A stretch of DNA of 6,976 bases from the NCBI GenBank assembly GCA_009783865.1, contig WRCR01000214.1, positions 1 to 6,976 of the forward strand, in the 5' to 3' direction. The notes beneath the pieces are model-generated. The model was not told the origin of the DNA and made no database searches. It saw only the letters and a list, made by a program, of their open reading frames with translations. The DNA comes from Planctomycetaceae bacterium. GTDB taxonomy: Bacteria; Planctomycetota; Planctomycetia; Pirellulales; Thermoguttaceae. Below are positions 1 to 5,352 of this stretch, piece after piece. Position 1 is the first letter of the stretch, and each line of letters starts with the position of its first letter. The position numbers and the translations under genes were made by a program.

Positions 1-2
1 AA

Positions 3-998
3 AAGCAGATTGCCCTCGCCCTAACTGCCTATGATGCCAGCAGAAAAGAATTGCCGCCGATGAGGTGGAAAATTTACGAGGCACCCAAAGGTAGCACTTA
101 TGCCGGTAGAATGAACTATGCCTCTTGGGTGGGTTTTATCCTGCCGCAGTTGGAATACAATCAGTTTTACAGCAACATGAAGTCCGAAAAGTTTTTCGGC
201 GTGTATAACACCGATTTCTTTACTAGCGATGGTATAAACAAGGACGGCGACTTTGTCGGTATTTCGATACTGCAATGCAGGAGTGCTGTTAATGCCGCCG
301 CAAAAGACGCTAAAATGAATTATGTCGTGAACGGCGGTTATCAAAATGCGATAGGAACCGACTGGAAAGCAGATCCAACCGATTTACGTGACCCATTCAA
401 TCTAAAGGATGCCCTATTCTTCGATAATCTCCATAGTAGTGACACTCTGGAATATGTCTGGCAAAGTAGTACGATATATCCTCAGCCATATGAGTCGAGA
501 AAATGTGGGACGCTCGACTACATTACCGGTAAAAGCGGAACAAGCAATGTGATTCTGTTATCAGAAAACATTCAGGGCGGTTTGTGGGGGTGGTATGGTA
601 CAACACGTCAAACTATGTCGCACGATGAACGAAGCGTTGCATTTTGCTATCCGTTTAACACAAATATTGGAAATATAGCTACTAAGCCAGATAGGTATTG
701 GAGACATGATGTTGCTACCGGTTGGAGTCACCAAGCGTATGAAAGTGACGTGGATATCACTTATAGTTATGCAAAGAATCCAGGTTGGCTTAACAATTAT
801 AGAGATGATGTCAGTGCTGATAAAGTGGATGATCTGCCATATCGCGTTGCGCGTCCTTCTTCGTATCATCCCGGCATGGTGGTAGCGGCATTTGCCGACA
901 ACAGTGTGCGGACGCTGAGTGACACTATGTCAAAAGAGGTTTTTGTGTACATTTGTTGCCCCGACAGCGGCAAAGTCGTTGATGTGAATAAGTTGTAA
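3..998 (+). CDS. DUF1559 domain-containing protein (pilin/pseudopilin-like), 5' end outside window
   Basis: The reading frame is open from the window edge, so this is the 3' part of a larger gene; 331 residues are visible. The first residues (KQIALALTAYD, then LPP) match the conserved block that in DUF1559 proteins follows the N-terminal type IV pilin-like methylation and membrane segment, so about 50 residues including that segment probably lie upstream. A TTG at 51 is not the real start. Other family marks are GTSNVILLSEN near the middle, ARPSSYHPG near the end, and the C-terminal H-X9-DG motif. That motif is present here as H-X9-DN (His codon 867-869, Asp codon 897-899), so the usual Gly is Asn. 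The family is greatly expanded in planctomycetes and is presumed to be exported or envelope-anchored, but its function is not established. The last 40 nt recur at 1551-1590, and a palindromic element follows the stop by 24 nt. Confidence 0.93.
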   Translation, partial: KQIALALTAYDASRKELPPMRWKIYEAPKGSTYAGRMNYASWVGFILPQLEYNQFYSNMKSEKFFGVYNTDFFTSDGINKDGDFVGISILQCRSAVNAAAKDAKMNYVVNGGYQNAIGTDWKADPTDLRDPFNLKDALFFDNLHSSDTLEYVWQSSTIYPQPYESRKCGTLDYITGKSGTSNVILLSENIQGGLWGWYGTTRQTMSHDERSVAFCYPFNTNIGNIATKPDRYWRHDVATGWSHQAYESDVDITYSYAKNPGWLNNYRDDVSADKVDDLPYRVARPSSYHPGMVVAAFADNSVRTLSDTMSKEVFVYICCPDSGKVVDVNKL

Positions 999-1003
999 GG
1001 TAC
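964..1003 (+). repeat. Direct repeat copy A: 3' tail of the DUF1559 gene
   Basis: These 40 nt cover the last codons and stop of the DUF1559 gene (SGKVVDVNKL, then TAA) plus 5 nt beyond. They match 1551-1590 at 37 of 40 positions in the same orientation. The two copies lie 587 bp apart and bracket the two small genes. Confidence 0.9.
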
Positions 1004-1022
1004 TTACGATAATTGCGAAAAT

Positions 1023-1048
1023 TACGAGCGGCGGGTGATAACCCGCCG
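1023..1048 (+). repeat. REP-like palindromic element 1 (TACGAG head, GATA loop)
   Basis: The head TACGAG (1023-1028) is followed by arm CGGCGGGT, loop GATA and arm ACCCGCCG, which is a perfect 8-bp stem. The flank TCGT (1051-1054) can extend pairing with the head if one T is bulged. It lies 24 nt after the DUF1559 stop and may also act as its 3' hairpin. The only T-run (1061-1066) is more than 10 nt away, so it is not a textbook intrinsic terminator. Five more copies lie at 1639, 1674, 2150, 2179 and 2217, around and inside the transposase gene. Confidence 0.88.
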
Positions 1049-1072
1049 CTTCGTGATGTGTTTTTTGCGTTA

Positions 1073-1092
1073 AGAGTAATATAGAGTAATAT
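1073..1092 (+). repeat. Two tandem 10-bp repeats just before the small-gene pair
   Basis: AGAGTAATAT occurs twice back to back, ending 5 nt before the ATG at 1098. A partial third unit (GTAATAT) overlaps that start codon. It is AT-rich and sits where a promoter or operator for the small genes would be, but no clear promoter hexamers were found. Confidence 0.6.
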
Positions 1093-1097
1093 GTAAT

Positions 1098-1331
1098 ATG
1101 AAGTATCCTTCTACGGAAACCGAAACAACATATACGGCGAAAAGCAGTAAGAACAGCGAAGAAATCACGTTAAAAAACTTTCGTGATGCCTATAAAGAAT
1201 ATCGCCGCGGTTCGCTGATTGAATCCAGAGTTGTTACTTATACAGCGATAAACGAAACCACTGACAACATCAACATTTCCATAGACCGATGGAGACCGGA
1301 CGGAAAATCAGGAGAACAGCATAATGGCTAA
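1098..1331 (+). CDS. Hypothetical protein, 77 aa, upstream gene of a small overlapping pair
   Basis: I do not recognise this protein. It is hydrophilic, with a Thr/Ser/Glu-rich first 25 residues, a Lys/Arg/Tyr-rich middle (LKNFRDAYKEYRRG), a stretch with beta-strand character (SRVVTYTAIN) and a polar tail (DRWRPDGKSGEQHNG). It has no signal peptide or membrane segment. The ATG is the only one in frame, and a stop at 1077-1079 limits the frame upstream. No good Shine-Dalgarno site precedes it. Its 3' end overlaps the next gene by 8 nt, which suggests translational coupling. Two small coupled genes beside a transposon suggest a toxin-antitoxin-like or other accessory pair, but this rests on layout only. 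It could also be a fragment of a larger gene. Confidence 0.55.
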   Translation: MKYPSTETETTYTAKSSKNSEEITLKNFRDAYKEYRRGSLIESRVVTYTAINETTDNINISIDRWRPDGKSGEQHNG

Positions 1332-1569
1332 TCTAAGTGAAACACAAGAAGAATTCGTACGCAAAAAAATATGGGAGTATCTTCCGCCGGAAGGATACAG
1401 TGCGCCCGCAACGCCGGAAGAACAGGCGGAAATCGACCGCATAGAAGAAGCGGCAAAACAAGCCGGTATGAGTTTTGAGGAGTTTGCTATGGAATACGTT
1501 GTTCGCCGCAGACCGATGAAAGACGGTTCGTATTTTGATTTACAGTCCGAACAGCGGCAAAGTCGTTGA
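1324..1569 (+). CDS. Hypothetical small protein, 81 aa, with a chimeric 3' end
   Basis: I do not recognise this protein. It is charged and probably mostly helical: a helix-like start (SETQEEFVRKKIWEYL), a Pro-rich turn (PPEGYSAPATPEE), then a long acidic and basic helix-like stretch through GMSFEEFAMEYVVRRR, which loosely recalls small antitoxin or RHH-type proteins. A strong Shine-Dalgarno site (AGGAG, 1310-1314) lies 9 nt before the ATG, inside the upstream gene, and the overlap is 8 nt, so the two are probably co-translated. The last codons (QRQSR, then stop) are an out-of-frame reading of the duplicated DUF1559 tail at 1551-1590. The native C-terminus has therefore probably been replaced or extended by recombination. 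The good ribosome site supports a real gene; its function is unknown. Confidence 0.62.
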   Translation: MANLSETQEEFVRKKIWEYLPPEGYSAPATPEEQAEIDRIEEAAKQAGMSFEEFAMEYVVRRRPMKDGSYFDLQSEQRQSR

Positions 1570-1588
1570 TTTGAATAAGTTGTAGGAT
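1550..1588 (+). pseudogene. Remnant of a second DUF1559 gene: last 12 codons and stop
   Basis: Read from 1550 this gives NSGKVVDLNKL and a TAG stop. This nearly matches the end of the DUF1559 protein at the left edge (DSGKVVDVNKL, TAA). The DNA match is 37/40 (1551-1590 against 964-1003). Upstream of about 1547 the frame no longer gives DUF1559 sequence, so only the tail is present. It is either what remains of a tandem paralogue or a duplicated tail made when the small-gene segment was inserted. Confidence 0.75.
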
Positions 1589-1601
1589 ACCTCGATTATG
1601 A

Positions 1602-1644
1602 TACGAGTTTAATACGAGCGTTCAATACGAGCGTTTATTACGAG
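1602..1644 (+). repeat. Cluster of four TACGAG heads at 11-13 nt spacing
   Basis: TACGAG occurs at 1602, 1613, 1626 and 1639, usually in the context AATACGAGCGTT. Only the last is followed by a hairpin. The first three are heads without stems, which look like remnants or partial duplications of the palindromic element. Confidence 0.75.
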
Positions 1645-1699
1645 CGGCGGGTGATAACCCGCCGGTTGTTTATCGGAGAGTTATCACTCTCCGCTCGTA
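1639..1699. repeat. Outward-headed pair of REP-like palindromes (elements 2 and 3)
   Basis: Element 2 (1639-1664, plus) is TACGAG, CGGCGGGT, GATA, ACCCGCCG. After a 9-nt linker, element 3 (1674-1699) is the same design on the minus strand: TACGAG, CGGAGAGT, GATA, ACTCTCCG. Element 3 has a different arm sequence, but both arms changed together, so the 8-bp stem is kept. The arrangement resembles the paired REPs (BIMEs) found next to RAYT genes. It ends 39 nt before the transposase start. Confidence 0.85.
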
Positions 1700-1738
1700 T
1701 TTGTTTATTTATACTTAATGAAAGAAAGGAAAGTCCCA

Positions 1739-2374
1739 ATGGACGATTTCGACCCGTTAGAGTTGAATTACGTTCATATCACTTCTACAACTTATGGGAC
1801 TTGGCTGCCGGGAGATAAAAGAGGATTTGTCTCCCGTTTGCCTAGCGGTGAGATTCACAATGTCGTCGGAACGGAATACGCTCAAGACATACCTTCGATG
1901 CGGCAGTCGGCAGTTGCAAAAATGACTGCACCACCGGTTTTTTTAACGCCGGAACATGCAAAGATACTGCTCGAAGAATGGAAAGCAACGGCGGCAATAT
2001 CGAATTGGGAACTTTGTGCCGTTTCTGTGATGAGTAATCATTTTCACATAGCGGCAATAACACCGAAGCGGTTTGTCAAAGCGGACATGCTGCGTATCAT
2101 TAAGGCAAACGGCTCGAAAGCGTTGAATCTGCATTTTTGCGCCGCTCAATACGAGTCGCCGGTGATAACCGGCGAAAACGGCGGGTTATCACCCGCCGCT
2201 CGTAATGATACCGCAATACTAGCCAGCAGTGATAACTGCCGCCGTAAATGGTGGACATCAAGCGGTTCAGTCCGTTTCGCTAATGACAAACGGCACTTTG
2301 AATCAATAATCCGCTATGTTACGAATCAGGAAAATCCGCTTTTGATTTGGGAAAATACCTCAAGCGGGGGCTAA
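1739..2374 (+). CDS. IS200-like HUH transposase, REP-associated tyrosine transposase (RAYT) type
   Basis: A predicted Y1 single-strand DNA transposase of 211 aa, expected to nick and join DNA at hairpin-bearing ends. Visible marks are the N-terminal TTYGTWLPGDKRG block, the metal-binding HUH-type motif in SNHFHI (His 101 and 103), WWTSSGSVRF, and the C-terminal helix IIRYVTNQENP with the probable catalytic Tyr193. I prefer the ATG at 1739 because AAAGGA (1725-1730) lies 8 nt before it; an in-frame ATG at 1718 would add 7 residues but has no ribosome site. Between the core (NLHF) and KWWT there are about 35 extra residues (about 134-169), mostly encoded by two palindromic elements plus a decayed third. 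I infer from remembered relatives that this segment is normally short. The frame is open, but activity is uncertain because the insertion separates the HUH core from the Tyr helix. Confidence 0.85.
   Translation: MDDFDPLELNYVHITSTTYGTWLPGDKRGFVSRLPSGEIHNVVGTEYAQDIPSMRQSAVAKMTAPPVFLTPEHAKILLEEWKATAAISNWELCAVSVMSNHFHIAAITPKRFVKADMLRIIKANGSKALNLHFCAAQYESPVITGENGGLSPAARNDTAILASSDNCRRKWWTSSGSVRFANDKRHFESIIRYVTNQENPLLIWENTSSGG
2150..2204. repeat. Outward-headed REP-like pair inside the transposase gene (elements 4 and 5)
   Basis: Element 4 (2150-2175, plus) is TACGAG, TCGCCGGT, GATA, ACCGGCGA. After 3 nt, element 5 (2179-2204, minus) is TACGAG, CGGCGGGT, GATA, ACCCGCCG. The design is the same as the pair at 1639-1699. 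It is translated in frame as YESPVITGENGGLSPAAR. The element core GTGATAAC contains TGA and TAA triplets, but the frame used here avoids them. Confidence 0.87.
2217..2242 (+). repeat. Decayed REP-like palindrome (element 6) inside the transposase gene
   Basis: TACTAG (one change from the head) is followed by an arm ending GCAGT, loop GATA and ACTGC. Only the inner 5 bp of the stem still pair. It lies 12 nt after element 5, in frame, encoding part of LASSDNCRR. Confidence 0.6.
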
Positions 2375-2384
2375 AGCCGCCCGC
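2364..2384. terminator. Hairpin overlapping the transposase stop, possible bidirectional terminator
   Basis: GCGGG and GGC pair with GCC and CCCGC across a TAAA loop with one bulged G (2379). The transposase stop codon is in the loop. It lies between convergent genes (transposase plus, DUF6807 minus), but only weakly T-rich DNA follows on either side. It lacks the TACGAG head and GATA loop, so it is not one of the six elements. It could alternatively be a right-end hairpin of the transposon. Confidence 0.45.
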
Positions 2385-2415
2385 CTCTTTGTCGAATTTC
2401 TTTGACGAATTTGCT

Positions 2416-3288
2416 TTACTTCACAAACCGCTGATATTCCTTCTCAATAACTTCAGGCGCGGTTTCTCCGTCCCAGACAGCGACCCGAAAACGAAACGTC
2501 AACGGCTTTTCCGGTTCGACATCAACCGGCTGACGATGCAAATTCAGTGAAATTCCGAGATAAGCAAACGATTTTCCAGCGTCGCCCATCGAAAAGACCA
2601 AAGTCGGTATCGGATTAGACGAATAACCAAACACCGTAGCCGTCACCGGCTGTCCATTCAATTTAGCGGTATATGCAGCCCAGTTACACGGTGTCAGCCG
2701 CTCATCGCCGCGGACTGCGTCGCCTTTATGTTCGCCGCCGGTGTTATTGAAAAACCTGCCGCCTTTGTCCATCGATTGGTCGAACCTCATTCCGAGACCA
2801 AAATAATGGTGATTACTCTTATCGAGACAAGCCGGTACCGCCGCCGGTGCTTTCAATACACTCGTCCAATCAAGCAAAACAACCTCGGCGTTTCTTGCAA
2901 CCGAAACAGAGCGGGCTTCTTTGAGAACGGTTTCGCCGGACGGTATGTTCCAATCGAGTTCCGTTTTCAGCGATGACTTTTCGGCAGTGAATGAGACGGT
3001 TTTTTCGGTGCCGGGTTTTCCGTGTTCTTCCCAGAAGTTGCAGCCGTTGACGGCAAGGGCGAACATCAAGCCGTGATGATGTAAATGGTCGTGAGGTGCG
3101 TCCCGCAAGATATTCAAGCCGGTAGGTGTCCGCAAGACGGAAATGTACGGTTTGAAGGGAACACCTTCGTGACGATATTCCGCGACGGGTTTATCGCCAA
3201 CTTGCAGAATGACCGCCGGATATTGTTCGGCAGCAGCGGCGAAAGATACGATAAATAAGAACAAGACGGAAAGAATAAAAGAGCGCAT
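2416..3288 (-). CDS. Secreted DUF6807 (PmoA-like) family protein
   Basis: A 290-aa protein with a clear signal peptide (about residues 1-20: MRSF, a hydrophobic core, then AAAA before EQ), so it is predicted to be exported. The mature part fits the DUF6807/PmoA-like family: FKPYISVLRTPTG at 45-57, the His-rich HDHLHHHGL at 66-74, NGCNFWEEHG at 81-90, and a C-terminal sandwich-like region with TFRFRVAVWDG near 264-274. The clustered His residues suggest metal binding or catalysis, but no biochemical role is established. In planctomycetes such proteins often occur near sugar-degradation genes; this one stands alone. The length is near the family norm, so it looks complete. No strong Shine-Dalgarno site precedes the ATG; a promoter candidate lies 41 bp upstream. 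It is divergent from leuC and convergent with the transposase. Confidence 0.86.
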   Translation of the reverse strand: MRSFILSVLFLFIVSFAAAAEQYPAVILQVGDKPVAEYRHEGVPFKPYISVLRTPTGLNILRDAPHDHLHHHGLMFALAVNGCNFWEEHGKPGTEKTVSFTAEKSSLKTELDWNIPSGETVLKEARSVSVARNAEVVLLDWTSVLKAPAAVPACLDKSNHHYFGLGMRFDQSMDKGGRFFNNTGGEHKGDAVRGDERLTPCNWAAYTAKLNGQPVTATVFGYSSNPIPTLVFSMGDAGKSFAYLGISLNLHRQPVDVEPEKPLTFRFRVAVWDGETAPEVIEKEYQRFVK

Positions 3289-3329
3289 TTTCAGCAGTTT
3301 GTTGAAGGGAAAATTTTAAGATTGTGCTT

Positions 3330-3358
3330 ATTTTATCCGATTTGGAACGCAATAGCAA
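3330..3358 (-). promoter_or_regulatory. Candidate sigma70-type promoter for the DUF6807 gene
   Basis: On the minus strand, TTGCTA (3353-3358) and TAAAAT (3330-3335) are separated by 17 nt. Matches to consensus are 4/6 and 5/6. Transcription would start about 30-35 nt before the ATG at 3288. Confidence 0.45.
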
Positions 3359-3375
3359 GACGATGACGGCTCATC

Positions 3376-3403
3376 TTGAAATCTCCGCAAAACAAGATAC
3401 AAT
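3376..3403 (+). promoter_or_regulatory. Candidate sigma70-type promoter for leuC
   Basis: TTGAAA (3376-3381) and TACAAT (3398-3403) are separated by 16 nt, each matching consensus at 5 of 6 bases. The predicted start near 3410 leaves a leader of about 50 nt, too short for a T-box or a large leucine attenuator. No leader peptide was seen. Confidence 0.5.
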
Positions 3404-3458
3404 TAACAAGCAGTTTTATGAACTAATTTCATTTTCAACGTAATTTTCAGGTTTTGCA

Positions 3459-4874
3459 ATGAGTACCATCTGTACATCTCCGAAAACGATGTTTCAAAAA
3501 ATTTGGGACAGTCACCTTGTCTATCAGGAACCCAGCGGTGATTCCCTGCTTTACATTGACCTGCAACTTTGTCACGAAGTCACTTCGCCGCAGGCATTTG
3601 AAGGACTGCGCATCAACCGGCGGCGCATCCGCCGTCCCAACAAGACCTTTGCGGTACAAGACCACAATGTGCCGACCATTGACCGGATGCTGCCGATACT
3701 CGACCCGGTTGCGAAAACACAAATTGAAACCTTGCAGAATAATGCCCGCTATTTCGGCTTCAAACTTTACGATATTAATGACCCCAATCAGGGCATCGTT
3801 CATGTTGTCGGACCGGAGCGCGGCTTGACACAGCCGGGCATGACTATAGTGTGCGGCGACAGCCATACTGCAACTCACGGTGCTTTCGGCGCGCTTGCTT
3901 TCGGCATCGGAACCAGCGAAGTAGAACACGTTCTTGCGACTCAAACCTTGCGTCAGAAACCGCCGAAGACCTTTCGTATTCACGGCGAAAATGCTTTACA
4001 GGCAGGAGTAACACCGAAGGATTTAATTCTTTACATCATTCATTGTCTTTCGACTTCCGGCGGAGCAGGGTATGCCGTTGAATTCACTGGTCAGCCCTTT
4101 GCTCAACTTTCGATGGAAGGGCGCATGACCGTCTGCAACATGGCGATTGAGATGGGGGCGCGTTCCGGTATGATTGCCCCGGACCGAAAAACATACGATT
4201 ATCTTCTAGGCAGAGAATACGCTCCTGACCGAAACTTCTGGGATACAGCCGTGAAGAATTGGGACAAGTTGCCCGCTGACCCCGGTGCGGAATACGACAA
4301 GGTTTGGACTTTCGATGCCTCGGTAATTGAACCGATGGTCACGTGGGGAACTAATCCGGCGCAATCGTCTCCAATTTCAGGAACGATTCCGAAATTGGAG
4401 GACTTCAGCAATGAAAACGACAGGAAAATGGCAGAGGCGGCTTTAGAATACATGGGATTAACTCCCGGCATGGCAATCAAGGATATTAAAATTGACAGGG
4501 TCTTTCTCGGTTCCTGCACGAATGGAAGAATCGAAGACCTGCGTGCGGCAGCGGCGATTGTCAAGGGCAACCGCTTAGCGTCGGGTGTGCGGGGAATGGT
4601 TGTACCGGGCAGCGGTCCCGTGAAGCGTGAGGCGGAATTAGAAGGGCTGCATCAGGTTTTCATTTCCGCCGGTTTTGAATGGCGCGACCCCGGCTGCAGT
4701 ATGTGTTTGGCGATGAATCCCGACCAGTTAAAACCCGGTGAACATTGTGCTTCGACCAGCAACCGCAATTTTGAAGGACGGCAAGGCAAAGGCGGCAGAA
4801 CGCATCTTGTTTCGCCTGAAATGGCCGTTGCCGCAGGAATTGCCGGACACTTCGTTGATGTCAGGGAATTGTGA
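3459..4874 (+). CDS. leuC: 3-isopropylmalate dehydratase large subunit
   Basis: Large subunit of isopropylmalate isomerase, an aconitase-family cytoplasmic enzyme that converts 2-isopropylmalate to 3-isopropylmalate in leucine biosynthesis. It works with the small subunit LeuD. The 471 residues are full family length. Visible marks are HEVTSPQAFEGLR (39-51), DHNVPT (68-73), VCGDSHTATHGAFG (131-144) and the three [4Fe-4S] cysteine ligands: Cys353 in GSCTNGR, and Cys413 and Cys416 in GCSMC. The C-terminal STSNRNFEGRQG binding loop is also present (432-443). The start MSTICTSPKTMFQKIWDSH aligns with the usual N-terminus; its ribosome site is weak (CAGG). No leuD or other leu gene follows; the next gene converges from the other strand, so LeuD must be encoded elsewhere. 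It appears to be transcribed alone from the promoter at 3376-3403. Confidence 0.97.
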   Translation: MSTICTSPKTMFQKIWDSHLVYQEPSGDSLLYIDLQLCHEVTSPQAFEGLRINRRRIRRPNKTFAVQDHNVPTIDRMLPILDPVAKTQIETLQNNARYFGFKLYDINDPNQGIVHVVGPERGLTQPGMTIVCGDSHTATHGAFGALAFGIGTSEVEHVLATQTLRQKPPKTFRIHGENALQAGVTPKDLILYIIHCLSTSGGAGYAVEFTGQPFAQLSMEGRMTVCNMAIEMGARSGMIAPDRKTYDYLLGREYAPDRNFWDTAVKNWDKLPADPGAEYDKVWTFDASVIEPMVTWGTNPAQSSPISGTIPKLEDFSNENDRKMAEAALEYMGLTPGMAIKDIKIDRVFLGSCTNGRIEDLRAAAAIVKGNRLASGVRGMVVPGSGPVKREAELEGLHQVFISAGFEWRDPGCSMCLAMNPDQLKPGEHCASTSNRNFEGRQGKGGRTHLVSPEMAVAAGIAGHFVDVREL

Positions 4875-4884
4875 TGTATCGGCT

Positions 4885-4912
4885 AGAGCGGGACGCAACA
4901 GCGTCCCGCTCT
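4885..4912. terminator. Perfect 12-bp hairpin between convergent leuC and rplL
   Basis: AGAGCGGGACGC pairs fully with GCGTCCCGCTCT across an AACA loop. It lies 10 nt after the leuC stop and 26 nt past the rplL stop, so it can serve both genes. The following DNA is only moderately T-rich on the plus strand (TTAAGATTAT), and there is no T-run on the minus strand. Confidence 0.72.
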
Positions 4913-4938
4913 TAAGATTATCAACACGGTTAAGTCCG

Positions 4939-5352
4939 CTATTTAATGCTGACTTTACCACCGGCTTCTTCCAGTTCCTTCTTGAGTTTTTCGGCATCCG
5001 CCTTCGATAAACCGGTCTTGACTTTTACAGGCGCGCTTTCAACCATTGTCTTCGATTCACCAAGTGCAGCACCGGTGGCACCCTTGACGACCTTGATGAC
5101 AGCGACTTTCTTGGAGTCCTCGAAACCATCGAGAACAACATCAAATTCGCTCTTCTCTTCGGCTTTGTCAGCACCGGCATCGCCGCCTGCTGCGGGTGCG
5201 GCAACCATAACTGCACCGCCCGCTGCCGGTTCGATACCATGAACGATTTTCAAGTAATCGCTCAAATCTTTGGCTTCTTTCAGCGTCAGTTGTATGATTT
5301 TGTCGCCGAGTTCTTTAGTCGAAGCAGAAAATTCACGTGATTCTTCACTCAT
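4939..5352 (-). CDS. rplL: 50S ribosomal protein L7/L12
   Basis: L12 forms dimers that attach to L10 and recruit and stimulate translation GTPases (EF-Tu, EF-G, IF2, RF3). The 137 residues show the N-terminal dimerisation helices (about 8-42), a flexible Ala/Gly-rich hinge (about 43-66) and the globular C-terminal domain from EFDVVL (69) to the Lys end. The N-terminus (REFSASTKELGDKI) is longer than in E. coli. In the factor-binding face, Lys82 and Lys87 (E. coli K65, K70) are kept. However, the normally very conserved GLGLKEAK segment reads GAALGESK (94-101), so E. coli L78, G79 and K81 become Ala, Ala and Gly. A good Shine-Dalgarno site (AAAGGA, 5360-5365) lies 7 nt before the ATG. It is separated from rplJ by 177 bp containing a hairpin. 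rpoB does not follow. Confidence 0.97.
   Translation of the reverse strand: MSEESREFSASTKELGDKIIQLTLKEAKDLSDYLKIVHGIEPAAGGAVMVAAPAAGGDAGADKAEEKSEFDVVLDGFEDSKKVAVIKVVKGATGAALGESKTMVESAPVKVKTGLSKADAEKLKKELEEAGGKVSIK

Noticed and set aside
561..869. Minus-strand frame of 102 aa in the DUF1559 gene
   Set aside because: It is opposite recognisable DUF1559 motifs; the composition is Ile/Thr/Arg-rich with no domain.
1051..1066. T-run after element 1 as a standard intrinsic terminator
   Set aside because: The TTTTTT begins more than 10 nt after the stem, which is too far for a normal U-tract.
1602..1699. Possible CRISPR-like array
   Set aside because: Repeats are only 6-12 nt with 5-7 nt gaps and end in inverted hairpins; there are no regular spacers and no cas genes.
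1687..1715. TATACT before the transposase as a promoter -10 box
   Set aside because: The position for a -35 box holds CTCTCC within the palindrome, with no match to consensus.
2388..2413. Imperfect 13-bp tandem repeat (TTTGTCGAATTTC / TTTGACGAATTTG)
   Set aside because: It is real at 11 of 13 bases but short, single and between convergent gene ends; it gives no sign of function.
3404..3458. Leucine leader peptide or T-box before leuC
   Set aside because: The space from the predicted start to the ATG is about 50 nt, with no Leu-codon run and no antiterminator-like structure.
3447..3983. Minus-strand frame of 178 aa within leuC
   Set aside because: It is opposite strongly conserved leuC sequence and shows no family features.
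4946..5242. Plus-strand frame across rplL (98 aa)
   Set aside because: It is antisense to a clear L7/L12 gene, and its Ser/Ala/Pro-rich content mirrors the Ala/Lys/Glu-rich L12 codons.
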